A stretch of DNA of 64,000 nt from Amoebophrya sp. A120 (Eukaryota; Sar; Dinophyceae; Syndiniales; Amoebophryaceae). A program made the translations under genes and the position numbers. A model generated the notes under the pieces. It was not told where the DNA came from. It was given only the letters and a program-made list of their open reading frames with translations, and ran no database searches. This document shows, in pieces, positions 34,560-46,900 of this stretch. The stretch's first letter is position 1, and each line of letters begins with the position of its first letter. The stretch is taken from contig CAJINV010000002.1 in the NCBI GenBank assembly GCA_905178155.1, forward strand, positions 5,141,709-5,205,708. The letters run 5' to 3'.

Positions 34560-35157
34560 GGTGTGCCATCTTCCCGTTTTAGGAACCAATATTCCTCCGA
34601 TAGTGGCATCACACTTCTACTGACTCGAAGAAACAGATGCAGGGTTCATCAGGGTTTTGGGATTAAGAAGAGCCTGTGAGGTTGGTCTCACCGCGGCGCT
34701 ACCTGCGCACTTACATCACTCGTTCAAAAGCGCGGAAAAAAATTGGTCGTTTTATGATTTCAACAAAACAAAAGATATGATTATGAGAGTTGTGGAAATG
34801 CACATGCTATCACGTGAGAGTCTCTTTATCTCTCCCAAAGAACGAGCGATCGCTTCGCTTCATTCCTTGAAGTAGAGAGGTGATGAATCGATACCACGAG
34901 AAGGAGATGAAGAATAAAATCGCATAGACTTCTTACCCTATCTTCACCAACCATCGTAATTTCGTCACCATCTCCATCGACTCGAGTTCGTTGAGCGAAA
35001 ACTTGTTACCCGACCTTGGCAATGAATCGTCATGTCGAACGCAGATGATTTCATCAGAAAGTAGACGCGCATTTGGCATCTATCAATTGAAGTTGTGGTG
35101 AAAGAAGACATCGGCTTGAAAAAAGATAAAAGTCCAGTTGAAACAAAGAATAAAGCG
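34560..35157. other. Intergenic region
   Basis: About 600 bp, no supported gene or repeat. Confidence 0.4.
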
Positions 35158-36618
35158 ATGTCTGCGTCCGCTTCTTCCAGTGCCGGCATGGCGCAACAGA
35201 AGGAAGAGTTCGCCCATATGCTGCAGAACCTCGACGTTGGAATATCAGAGTGGAAAGTGCCCCCTCCCCATCTTCAAGTATAAATCCTCTTATGCGGACG
35301 AGTTTGCAATCCATCACAAATCAGCTCTGGCTTGCAGTCGGGGACTGCAGGCAGGTGAGGAGGGCGAGGGGTCATTTTCCCTTAGGATATGAGAAGATAA
35401 CGCCAAAATTGCTTGATTCTCTGATGGACGCCGGATCTAAGATCGGGGAACACGAGGACGCGCTGACGACATTGTCGCAGGTATGGTGTGGAAAAATGCA
35501 TTACCCACGAACCCATAAGTAGTCAAGATCGCACTTTATTTGCAGGACAAATCGAGAAGAACTGTTGGGAGTTCTACGAAGCACACCTTGACATCCGCAG
35601 TGTTATAGTCGCGTTTGGTGTGTATGTGTAGGTGTAGCGTCGTGGCCGTATGTATCAGAAAGCCACCTTCTACTTGTTCCGAAAGAGCACTCTCTACTTA
35701 GAGCAGCACGAGTTCCTGATGTTCCCAAACAACGTTTACAAAATGCCTATGTCTCAACCCCTGTACACACCAGATCTGCAGGACAACTATGTCTATGGGG
35801 TGGTACAAGGGGGGGGCGCAAAGTGTCCACGTGCTGCAATCCCTTTGGCATGACAACTCTGGGGTATGGGTATCTGTCGGTTTTTCCACCGGATAGCAGG
35901 GCGAAACCTGGCGAGACATTCACGACCTTTTTTCCACAAAGAGAGGTAATGTGGTATCATCTTGAATAAATGTGCCCCTACAATCGAGCCGCCACGAAAG
36001 CACGGGAAGTGTTTGTATTGCTGATGTTCTTACCCACTGTCCCCGGGATAGCGAAAGTCTGTGTTGCGGGCTGGCACAGTGGTAGTAGATCTATTATTGA
36101 TTCGTCAGCTTAGAAGAGCTGCAAAACAAATCCTCGCTTTCGTGCCGGCGGGGCACTCTTATTTCACCTGAATATGTGGACCTGAAGGACCCAGAAATGC
36201 TGTCGGATTTGCACCAAATCAACGCGGAGACGAAAGCCGCAAGTGATATGGTATAGGTGTAGCGCACAAGCAGCTCCTTCAGAATGAATTTGAGATTGAG
36301 TTTCTTTGTCCTTTTACTTCTGTCACTTTTTTTGCGCTTGAGCGCTCGATTCTTTTTCTTTAAAAGGAGCTGAAACGCACGGCAAAATCAATATAATCAA
36401 TGACAACTCATTCCCAGTTCCGCGATGCGTACGAGTCCGTGGCCGGGATTCTGAAAGAGCTGCATTTGACCCCAGACCAAACTGCGGATTACCTACGGGA
36501 TAGCAAAATTGCCGCGGCCGAGATCTTCGGGGAGCAAGCGAAGAGCACGGGGCACACGGTGGAAGACCAATTGCAAAACATGGAGTCCGCGACCAAGATG
36601 GTTGAGAAGTTTTTGTAG
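35158..36618 (+). CDS. Small multi-exon helical protein, unrecognised
   Basis: Read from short exons. Exon 1 from ATG 35158 gives MSASASSSAGMAQQKEEFAH and LQNLDVGISEWK. A second near 35388-35480 encodes KITPKLLDSLMDAGSKIGEH and EDALTTLSQ before a GTATGG donor. A third near 35546-35600 may give KNCWEFYEAHLDIR. A fourth near 36115-36250 gives ISPEYVDLKDPEMLSDLHQI and NAETKAASDM. The last begins after a CCCAG near 36417 (FRDAYESVAGILKELHLTPD) and ends VEKFL at TAG 36616-36618. Acceptors of exons 2 and 3 are ambiguous: the best CTTAG and TTGCAG sites give a worse reading than GAG sites 8-11 nt downstream. Predicted mostly helical. No family recognised. Confidence 0.5.
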
Positions 36619-37457
36619 GGTTTTGCCAACAATAAATAGAAATTCTGTATATAGATACGCCGAACTTAAGTTTTATGAATTTGCTGTTGTTGAGCTGTTT
36701 TTACTTTCAGTATTATTTGGAAAAATTTTGCAGGATGGTAGTGGTACTTATCAAAGCGAAAGTTGAATAGAGCTCTCTTACTTACTTTAACCTGGCGGAA
36801 GATTTTGCAACTGTGCGGAAGATTCTTGTGCCACTTGGAACTTGGGACTACAGCCTGTTTGTTGCATGGACGAACTAGAACTAGCACAATTTAGTCAGGT
36901 CGAGAAGGTAGACTGCCGGGACTTCCTTGACTCAAACAATTTCAAAGAAACTTTTGAACAGACTCCTTTTGGAGTTTCCCACGACAGCAGCTTTATAACA
37001 AAAATGTGGTCTGCGGAAAGGGATGAAGTGGAGGACAGCACGATGTGTCGGCGACAATATTGGGAAAAAAATACTACGTTTCTCCGTCACGTCCACTACA
37101 GCAGGCGGCAAGAACAGAGGGCAGTGTTAGTTTTCCTTCAAGAAACACTGTTATGCTTAACGTGTCTTGGTTTCGCGGTCGTGGCGTCTCATCGTGCAAT
37201 ATACAGGATAGTCAGTTGGTTGGAGGGACTATTTCAATCGTCACGAGAGAGGAGCTGTGTCGTTTTTCGCTTTTCTGTCCTGTCGTCGTGGAGAGTTTCT
37301 TCGTTGATATGTTGTGGCCGCGCCTGCTCGACTGATTGTTTCATCTGGTCTGTCTATACAGGAAGTATTAAAGTGCGTGATTTTCAACCTTCCTAATACC
37401 GATGAAGAGCAAGAAGAGAACGAAAATTTCTAATCATCGTTCTCGAATAAAAATAGA
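36619..37457. other. Intergenic region with one doubtful ORF
   Basis: About 840 bp. A plus-strand frame from ATG 36868 to 37396 could give a 175-aa Cys-rich protein with two hydrophobic stretches (LVFLQETLLCLTCLGFAVVA). It has no intron and no homology I recognise, so I do not call it. Confidence 0.35.
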
Positions 37458-40400
37458 ATGGCTCCCCACCAGTCCAAGCCTGTTCCGCCGAAGAAGCCGG
37501 CGAACATTGTCCTCTTTGCGGCGGAGTGGCGGCAGATTTTAGCGACCAAGAAACTGTACCACGCGACGGTGCAAGAGCGGAGAAAGAACAGCAAAAACGT
37601 TGACGACCAAGCTCCTCGTCCCGGAACTGCCACCCCCGAGCAGCAAGACCACGATGCATCTGAGGAGACAGAAGAATCGCTCCTCTCGCTGCTCTTCCAG
37701 TCTGCGGAGGAAATTATTTCCGCGTTGTTTTACCTGGCCAAGATCTGCGTGAAGGAAGTCGGCGAAGCGGTGGTACAGATCAGCTGGTGGTTCTTCGACA
37801 AACTCCTCAACTTGCTGGAGCTACTTTGCAAATTTCGGTCGCGAGGGAGCCGCTTTCTGCATGGTGGAGCAGGAGGGAAGCAAGATCATAAAAACGCCGG
37901 AACGAAGGATGGAGCACAACTTGGCGAGGGAAACAAGATTCCGCTCTCCCAGACCGTGTTCTTGTTCTTCATCGCACTCATCGCAGGTAGTCAAAAAAAA
38001 GTTGTGCTGAAAACTAGTGCTAATGTTTCTTTCGTTGAGTTTCGCAACCAGCAACCAGCAACTACATCGCCATGCGTATAATGCTTTATTTTGACAACAT
38101 GCAATGAAGTAGACTCTGTCTACTGTAGAAGTTCTGCTACATGTTACTATTTCGATGCCTGCTCCGTCAAAGACAGCACCAGTCACCAGGAAGCGAATAA
38201 AGAATTACTTCGGTACACTACACTTCCTTTCGTCTTCCCAGGTATCCTGTACGTCGCTGCGCTGGAGTACTCCAAGATTGTTCTCGCGAACGAGGCTTTG
38301 CGAGCGGTCGTTGACGTGAAGTGGTTCAAGACGATCTTTAACATCCTGTTCTCCCTCACGGCCTACGCCTACACGAAGGGCGTCACCACGTCCCCGGGCT
38401 ACGTGTCCGATGACCCGGCTGAGTTCGCGAACTGGAAGAGCGAGTTACACGCCATCAAATTTGCGCACGAGCGAAAAAAGAAGGCGTACTCCAAGAAGGA
38501 AATGGACCGGCTGAACAAGGAATACTCGGATTATTTCGACGTGGAAAAGAACGCAGCTGCTGCAGGTGCAGACGATTCAACGAAAGATATTCTGACGGAA
38601 CAGGGCAGGACGGCGAAAATTCGGTATTGCCAGAAGGAAAGGATCTTCAAACCAGACCGCGCCCACCACTGTCGCGTGACCGGGAAGAATATTATGCGGA
38701 TGGATCACCACTGCCCCTGGATGCTGAATACGGTGGGCCTGAAGAACCAGAAGTTTTTCTACCTCTTTGTCCTGTACGCAACCGTCTCCTGCGACTACCT
38801 GTTCACGCATCTCTTGCATCTCATGCTGCAAACGAACGGCGGAACAGCGTCGGGTACTGCTGGATTTTTGTTCGATGGTTTTTCCTCCTCCTCGTCGACC
38901 CACCTCGGCTGGCTGGCGAGCTGGTTACTCGGGCTTCGGACCCCGTTCTCCGCACCGGAGCAAGTGGCTGATTTCTCTGTCGGGACAGCTACCTCGCTGC
39001 TGAGCAACATGCCGACATCGTCTTACATCATTCTGGCGCAGGGAGCGCTGCTGTCGGGGTTTTTGAGTCTGGCTTTGAATCCATTCCTCGTCGTGCACAC
39101 GTACTTCATGTGCAAAAACATGACGACGTTGGAGTTTTTCGAGCAGTACTATGTGGAGGACAAAAGTAAATCTTCTGCTAGAACTGAAGAAAACCAGAAC
39201 GCGACGCGAGAAGGAGGTTCTTCTGAGGTAGCCGAGGTCGTCGAGGGAACAAAAACCACTCCACCCGGCATCGCGATTCACGACGGAAAGGCAAAACAGC
39301 TCGACGACTTCCTGCTAACAATTTCGGATCAGGGTGATAAAACGAAGGAAACGGAGGAAAAACCAACACACCAGAGCAACACGGCTGCTTCATCTGCGGA
39401 GAATAGTGAAAAATCATCGGTGCAGAAGATAAATCCCTACGATCTCGGTATCTACGATAATATCAGCCAGGTGATGGGGACGCGCAACTTCCTCTTTTGG
39501 CTGCTACCATTTGTGGACAGTTACGAGCAAGTGGAGGAAAGCAAGGAAAAAACAGCCACAACCTCCAAAACGAGGCCACCACCAAAAGCTGGGGAAGATC
39601 GTCATGCAAGTAGACGAATAGGTTACTGGTTTCCGCGAAACGACGGGAAGGGACAGTTGGAGCAAGAGTTAGATCGCCTGGAGAAGAAGATCGCATCAAG
39701 AACTAAACCAACAGCTCGTCCAGACGGCGGCCAAAGTAGGCCTGAAGATGAAGCTGCCTCCGCTAGTGACGACGAGGACGACGACGTGGTGGAGCAGTCG
39801 GACCTGTCCCGCAGTAGTTTGTTTTTGAACGGGTCAGACTTCCTCCGCATGACGGACTATCGGAAAAACCCTCATCACACAGCAACAAACCCAGAAGGAG
39901 AAAGAGGTCAAAGCAGTCCGAGAAGACTGAACTTCGGAAACCGCAGTCACGTGCTGAAAAGGCCGATAGAATATGGCAGTAAAGATGTGAACAAAAAGAA
40001 CCACATCCAGCACAGTGGAAACAGTTTGCCGCAACCGCCGCGTCCTTTTCATTTCTACACCTCTCCGGATCCGGACGTGAGTGTGAACCGGTTTTACAAC
40101 AGAAATGCGGACGCAGAATTCGAAGAGGAGATGGACAACAGTGCAATCAACATGTCTACCGCGGCGTGGCACGATAGTGGACGTCAGAATCTTCATGACG
40201 ACGATGTTCTTCATGCGCAAGTTCATGGGCCACCAGCTGCTTCGAGAAGCAACAAAAACATCAACCAAAATAAACGGGAACGCCTACTGCTTTCCTCGTC
40301 TTCTGAAGAGATGCAGCAGCTGAATCTCTCCAAGTCGTCCTCGTTTCTGAGCCAGTCCAAAGAAGAGAAGCACGAATCGGTGAACAACTTTATCTTCACC

Positions 40401-40652
40401 AGAGATGCAGGCCGGGATATCATGCAACAGAAAAAAAGTTCGAGGAAGATGAAACGAGAACTACACAGGGAGCAACAACCGGCAGCGATTATTGCGAAAG
40501 GAGCTGGTACTGGTAGTCCCGGTAGCAAAAAGCAGGGCGTCGAAACTAAACCCAAAACCTCTTTCGGCATCTTCAAAGCGGTCGTCTCGGAGACCGTTGA
40601 TGACGTGTTTGCGGGAGCGGAATACGCCTGGGACTCGATTATGGCGTTTTAG
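37458..40652 (+). CDS. DHHC-type protein S-palmitoyltransferase
   Basis: Two exons (37458-37986, 38242-40652) joined by a GT-AG intron, 979 aa. The first membrane helix spans the junction (TVFLFFIALIAG|ILYVAALEY). A second follows (WFKTIFNILFSLTAYAY) with the PG motif TTSPGYV. The zinc-binding CRD runs from IRYCQKERIFKPDRAHHCR to MDHHCPWMLNTVGLKNQKFF, with the catalytic Cys in DHHC at about residue 331. Two more helices surround ALLSGFLSLALNPFLVVHTY. The TTxE motif is present (MTTLEFFE), as is a PaCCT-like NPYDLGIYDN. The enzyme would transfer palmitate to Cys of target proteins on a membrane. Oddities: an acidic 170-residue N-terminal region and a 370-residue disordered, Ser/Lys-rich C-terminal tail, far longer than in typical DHHC enzymes. 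Confidence 0.93.
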
Positions 40653-41769
40653 CCCTTCGGAGTAGAGAGAGCGTCCACGTGCTCTCACAATCTTTGCTGT
40701 GCTTCTGAAAGAGGAAGGGTTCTTTGCTGTGCTTCTGCAGCATTGCTTTCTTGCGTAAAAACGTAGATTTGTTTACCAACCCTACCGGGGAGGTCTCTTG
40801 CTGCCTATCAATAAGCGGTTGCATGAAAAAAGCACGGAAAAGAGATAATCCAAGATAACCTAAGTAGCGAGTGATCATCTCTTTGATTACAAGCAACCTC
40901 GCGACTGGAGCTACCTTTTGTGATTTTGTTTCAATAGTACCTGTAGAACCTTCGGACAGGATGAAGATCTGTTTATTCAGAATTAAGAGAAAAAAATACG
41001 CTGTAACAGTAACTGTACAATTTCAGAAGATGGTTCTTTCTGTCGTACCTAAAGGTTTTGTGCAAAAAAGAAAAACGCAGTAGATAAGATCGCGTTTGAA
41101 GGTTGCCGGATAACAATGATGGCAGGCTGCAGGATAGAAGGGATTTTGCCAGTGCGGACGACGCAGATCGTGAATGGGCTGTCCGATGGAGGTTCAATGT
41201 GTTGGGCAATGGAGTTTCATCTCTAGAGGATTTGTTTCTTCCCCAATCGGAGAGCTTACTACACGCACGAAGAAGTGACGAGGGCTCCTAACATTTGAAT
41301 TTAGTTTTGATCAACATATCAATCGTGATCCCAGTTCCGCATAGACGGCGAGCTTGAAGTACTACTTATGTTGAACGATCTCAACTAATAAGATCCTGTC
41401 GATGCTCAACGTTGACGCGAAATAAAGGACCTGGATCTTCTCGCGCTACTTTTTTCATCTTTTGTGGCAGAATCGCGAATAATGAAATGAGATTCTGCTT
41501 TTTGTTCGCTGATTTTGAATAAACCACGACCCTTTATTTGGCAATTTTTTCTTCTGACAGCGGCAGCAACAACCAAAGGTGGATACTACAAGTAGAGACC
41601 ACGATAGTTGATTACGATTGAAGGCGTCGTCGAGCAGATAGAAGTATCAGAATGATATTACCCCAATCTCGTCCCTTCTCCTGAGCTCGTTTATCAAGGA
41701 GGTTGTGCGCGACAAACAACTTTTCTTTTTACTACTCCATCATTTGTTTTCTTCAAAACCTTCCCGATC
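40653..41769. other. Intergenic region
   Basis: About 1.1 kb. A short direct repeat TTTGCTGTGCTTCTG occurs twice near 40690-40740. No supported gene. Confidence 0.4.
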
Positions 41770-43232
41770 ATGAGCGACAACAAGATCTTCGTGGGCAACC
41801 TGCCCCACTTTATCAGCGACGAGAACCTGCGCACCAGGTTTAGCCAGCACGGGAACATCCGCGACTTCTACTATTGCAAGGACATCCTTGGGTCCGACCG
41901 CGGGTGGGCCACCATCACCTATATGAACAGCGACGAAGCGGCGACCGCAATCGGAGTAGAAGACGGGGTGGACGACCCGTTTCCCGGCAGCGAAAGGCCA
42001 CTACACGTGAAGTTCTTCAACACACCATTAACCAGTCGAGAGGGCACGGTGTTCGATTTGAGGCCGAAGAATCAAAAGGTAGTTGTAAGTATTAAGTAGT
42101 GCTGCATTTAGTATGTTACCACAGGAGCTTTCCTGTTGCTGCTGTTCTCGTTGCTCATTTGAATAGTGCAGTATGTAGGTAGGATTGGCATGTGTGTACT
42201 TGCGCTTGCTAAAAATGCAGTAGCGCCGTCACCCCCAGGAAATAAAACCAAAATGCTTTCGAAAAACAGAGCGCTTTATTTCCTGTTCTATGATGTGCTT
42301 CATCTCCCTTCCAATTCCAAACCTAAACCTTCCAAACCCCCAGGTCTTGACTCCCTGGACGGAAAACGAGGACGAGCACGGGACGAAATTTTACGTAAAC
42401 CTCCTCACCGAAGAGTCCTCCTGGGAGCGGCCCGCGGAGCTCGACCTTTTTGTCCAGCACCCGAACGGGGCAAATGTGATCATGGACAGCGGCGTGGGGC
42501 TGCTCGACGAGGAGAACGAGCAAGGCGCCATGAAATACCCGGACGGCCGAGTCGTCGGCGCGGAGGAGGGCGGGTTGAAAGCCCTCACCGGGAACCTAAA
42601 CCGGTCGGTGCCGAGCGCCTGCGGGTCCGGCGACCTGGGACCACCCGGGTGCAACCTGTTCATCCACGGAAACCTGTCCAACGTCACGGATACCATGGCC
42701 TACGAAGCCTTCAAGGACCACGGACAGCTCGTGGGGTGCAAGGTATCTTGTACTTTCATGGAGTTTTATTTTTTGACGTTGGTTCATGATACACAACCGA
42801 CAAATTGTGGTTGATTGCTTCTTTCAAAAAAGTTCAGGCGTGGAAAAATATATTACGGTATAGCTTGTCCGTGCACAACGAACTGCGTGATCTTCGAAAT
42901 CTGTCGACTTTTTGCCTCAGATGTTGAAATGTACGTGAGAAAAAAAGCCGGAGCGGCTCCTCGTAGCTGCCTGTACCTGTAGTTCACCCAATTTATCGAA
43001 ATAAAACTAACAGATCCACATCCCGGCCGCCAACAACGGGTTTGGTTACATATCGTACAGCGAGCCGGCCGCGTGCGTGGCCGCCATCAAGGAGCTCAAT
43101 CTGAATGACGTGTTTGGCACCGGTGCACCCCTGAAAATCATGTTGAAGAAGGGGGAGGAAACTTTCAACAAGGACGCACAGAAAGCCATCGAAGAAGGTT
43201 TGGTGGCGGGGATGAAAAAAGTCGATATTTAG
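41770..43232 (+). CDS. RNA-binding protein, RRM-WW-RRM
   Basis: Three exons (41770-42078, 42344-42742, 43014-43232) with GT-AG introns, all at phase 0, giving 308 aa. The N-terminal RRM shows RNP2 KIFVGNLP, and RNP1 is replaced by GWATITYM. Exon 2 opens with a WW domain (PWTENEDEHGTKFYVN, then SSWERP). A second RRM starts in exon 2 (CNLFIHGNLSNVTDTMAYEA) and finishes in exon 3 with RNP1 NNGFGYISY. The intron falls inside that RRM. Such proteins bind RNA through the RRMs and proline-rich partners through WW, often in splicing or mRNA control. The first RRM is partly degenerate. Every exon boundary restores an ungapped domain. Confidence 0.9.
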
Positions 43233-43397
43233 ATGGTGAAAGGATCTTCCTCTCAGTCGCTACGCGGACGACAGGAATTATGGCTTCTTCTTCACACCCG
43301 ATGTCACATGAAGACCGCTTTCATGATTTTTTTTCTGTCTTTGGATTGGAAATGAAGAAAGTGCCGTGTCACGAATGGCTTCCACTGCGCGTAGCAG

Positions 43398-43908
43398 ATG
43401 ACAAGTAGTACCCTGAGAATGCTCAAGCAGTCGCGCAGCCGGCAACTGTACGCCTTCATCGCATTTTTATTGATCGCGGTCTATGTTCGCTGGCTCTACC
43501 TTTCTCGCTGTGGTTCTAGGAAACTACAGAGCGTCATGATTTGGTGTTACTGCATAGCATAACAAGTATTCGCGTTGCTTGTATCGTTGCGAAGTCGACG
43601 TCGTAATCCGCAAGTATCGTCTGAAGTATATCAACGAGGAATTCACTAAGTTTCGTCCTCGCATCGTATTTGGCAAAAACACTTGATCGGTTTAATTACG
43701 CATCGCGTGCGGAGGTCACTGACACAGTAGTCCCTCGCTAATATCGTCTCAGCACAACAAGGCAAGCAAATTCATTGACTTCGTTTCGATCGCCGTCCTC
43801 GTCGCCTGCGCTCTGTTCCTGTGTGGCGTTCTTCATTTCTGTTGTTATGGTGGACTCGAAAATTTAAGCCGAACCACGTTGCAGTATAGTGCCAATCCAC
43901 CTCTGTAA
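43398..43908 (+). CDS. Small two-helix membrane protein
   Basis: Three short exons (43398-43512, 43595-43665, 43753-43908) with GT-AG introns and agreeing phase give a 113-aa protein, assembled by hand. The first helix follows a basic start (SRSRQLYAFIAFLLIAVYVR). A charged loop spans exon 2 (IRKYRLKYINEEFTKFRPRI). The second helix is FVSIAVLVACALFLCGVLHF followed by Cys-Cys. The end is short and polar. No family recognised. The stop lies only 50 bp before the next start codon, so the two genes share little or no promoter space. Confidence 0.6.
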
Positions 43909-43958
43909 AAAGATTTTGCAGGAGTAGTTTATTGCGCTTTCATCAAAAAAAGAAGGAT

Positions 43959-46900
43959 ATGGGCGCGGCTGCAGCGGGTGGTGCTGCTGCGGAGACTGCC
44001 AACACGCCGCTTGATCAGGTGGTGCAAGCGGTTGCCTCAACCGGGAAGCTTCCAGGCGCAGGAGTGCCGCGACAGGCTCCACCGAAGCATGTTATGCGGA
44101 ATGATGCCAAGTTCGTTGGCAGTGACCCCTGGAGCCTGCTCGAGGACATCCAGCTCCACGGATCACTTTCCAAAAACTTTCACCAGCTTCCCGCCGTCGC
44201 AGCGCAGCACAGCATCGAGTGCCCCGCCGAGTACATTTCGCCCTTCAGAGCGGAAAATTTTTCGAAAAGCGAACTCCTCGATCTAACGGACGAAATCGCC
44301 CGCCGGCGAAAAAAACTCCAGCACTTGTTAGTTGACACAGCGGAGCTGCAGAAGTTGCAGAGACGGCTCCAACAGGGGATCAACTTCGAGGATAAAAAGG
44401 AAGTGGGGAAGAAGCTGGGCGATCTGATCGACGCTGCAAGCGAGGAGTCAAAAATGTTGTTCTGCGGCCTGCAAAAACAAACCAGGTTAACGAAAAAAGT
44501 CCAGGTGGAGGTTGAACAGCGTGAAGATAGTGACCGTGACGATCGTGGACGAGAGCAAGAAGGAAGCGGTGCACGTGGAGGTCGTGTACCAGCACATGAA
44601 GCTACCCTGCCACAGCCTCCGTTGTGGAAGAGGATCCAGAGAGACCTGCTCTTTCTGGCCCAGTACACCCACGGCACGAAGAACATGCTGCGATTGACGG
44701 ACAAGCTGGAACAGATGGCCGAGGTGGTGGGCCAGTTTGGCGACAGTGTCAAAGAGGGCTCCACAACGTCCGGACCACTGCCGACTGCCTTAACAAACAC
44801 GCAGTTGGAGGTTTTTCTCAATAAGGTCGCGCCCCTGACCGCGGAAGAGCGAATCCTTATCAAGAACGGGATGGGCGTGGCGTTGGAACAGAGCTCCCTG
44901 GGCTTGTACCCCGACGGACGCCCGCTGAAGAGCAAGCCGGATTTTCTTCGGCATGTCAAGAAGTCCGCCCAAAATTTGAAGGAGCTAATGCTGGTGCTGG
45001 ACGAGGCGCCGAGTGGGAGTGACAGTTTTGACGTGGAGATGCTCGGGGAGACCGACTTCCACGCGACCCCCCAGGAGGAGGCCGAAGACTGGACGGGCGA
45101 CGAAGTATACGAGCCGGCGGATTTGGCTTCCCTGGAAGAAGACGCGGTCGAAGAACTGAACTCCTACCTGAAACCGAAAGGGTCCAACATCTCCCAGGCG
45201 GACTTCACCCGAGCCGGCGTAGAGCAGCTGGACAAGGCAAAAGTCAGCACAGCGGAGACGGAAGGAAAGGAGTACAAGTTTTCCTCCTACAAGGAACTGC
45301 TGAAACCGATTTACGCGGCCATGGATGCGGGAGGAGTGGTGAATGAGAAGGACAAGACCGCGCTCGAGACGTTCACGGCCGCAAACGAGGCAGTGAAGGA
45401 GGAATTTGCCCTGGATTTCCTTAACCCCCAGGGCGCGTTGCTGGCGAAAAATGAAGCAAAGGGGTCGCTTTTCAGGTCCGCCAAGGTTTCGAAGGAAACC
45501 ACCGTGGACCTGTGGAAGCAGCAGATGCAGACCATTTTGGACCAGATCTCCGCGAAGTTTGTCCGGTATAGGAGAAATTTTTTCGAGCCCTTCGAGGAGA
45601 AACTGGTGGAAGAGCTGAAGGTGCTGCAGAACGAGCCCGACGCAGCGAAGAAACCGACGCCGCAGGTGTTCGAGCAGTGCTTCCACAACGAGTTCGCCTC
45701 TCACGAGGAGCTGCTGGCCAATATGAAAGTTTACGTATGTACTGCTGCTGCGCACCTGTTTTGCTTTGCCCTCGTCTCTTTCATCATTTGCAGTGTTGTA
45801 TTTACAGCAAGAACGCATACGCAAGGCAAGCGCCAGCAAATACGATTACGGCGCAGCTTTCGTGTCACAAATCTTCTGTTGCACACGTCGAATTGCACTT
45901 GACATAACTGTTGTGGCTTTTCGTTGAAAGCTGTCATGCACCATGTCGTGCCTGTGCCAAATGTCGTGCCAAAACGAAAGGGCATCATGGCAGGGGGAGT
46001 ATAGTAAGTAGTCAGTGCAGCTGCCCTCTCATAGCCAACCCATTGTGTCGGAGGTACGCAAACGTGATCGAGTATGGGAGTGTCAGGATTGAAATCGTCA
46101 GAGTTGAAATGATTTGTCATGCATAAAATGCGACGCAAAAAGTGACTCCATTGCAGAGGACGCAACATGGGAGGCAGATTATAGTCCTGGTAAGGGTCAA
46201 AAGTTGGACTGCTGACTAGCATGACAGAAGGCAGCTCTTTTGCCCTAAACCGCATGACAGACTCGCTCCCAGGACCGGGAAAATTTGTCATGCACCGACC
46301 ACAAACTGTAGGGCTCACTGGTATGCGTTTTATGCATGACAAACTATTTCGGTGCGGTTCGGTGCCCTTACAGGTTGTGTAGTGGTTTCGGTCGGTTTAG
46401 CATGACAAACTATTTCAACTTTGACGATTTCAAACCTGACGCTTCCATATCGAGCACGCGCGGAGTTATCTGCACCTGGTGGGGGAATTCCAAGACGCAG
46501 TGAATGCGAACTGTGCGGGGAACGGAGATCAGCAGCAGCACCCCGGGCTGCAAGCCGCGGAATGGTGTGGTGGCGGTGGCGGAGTTGGCGGATCACAAGA
46601 GCAGCAGCAGCAAAGCGGATTTAACATGATCAGTGAGTTTGCCCAAGAGGATAGTACAACCACCACGACTGGCACGCAAGGTGATGAAATAAATACGCAA
46701 GAGCAGGAAAGCGGTGCTGGGAGTGGGGTGATAAGTGGTGAAATAACAGAAGAACCACCTGAGGCACAGCAAAGCGGAACAAGTAGTACATCAACCGTGT
46801 CTACTAGCCACAATCGCGGGCCGCTGTTTCCGGTTCCGGAAGATATTGTCACCATGAACAAAGCGCCGAAGTTCTCCGCAACAGGGACCACCACCGAATC

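Noticed and set aside
36868-37396. A 175-aa Cys-rich membrane protein
   Set aside because: An open frame without homology, intron or paralogue support; it may be chance.
44985-45839. Minus-strand ORF of 284 aa
   Set aside because: It lies wholly antisense to paralogue 1, whose coding frame is supported by homology to paralogue 2.
45735-46053. A canonical GTATGT...GGAG intron
   Set aside because: It leads into a frame that loses the HARSYL unit shared with the paralogue; the TACG-ambiguous cut keeps it.
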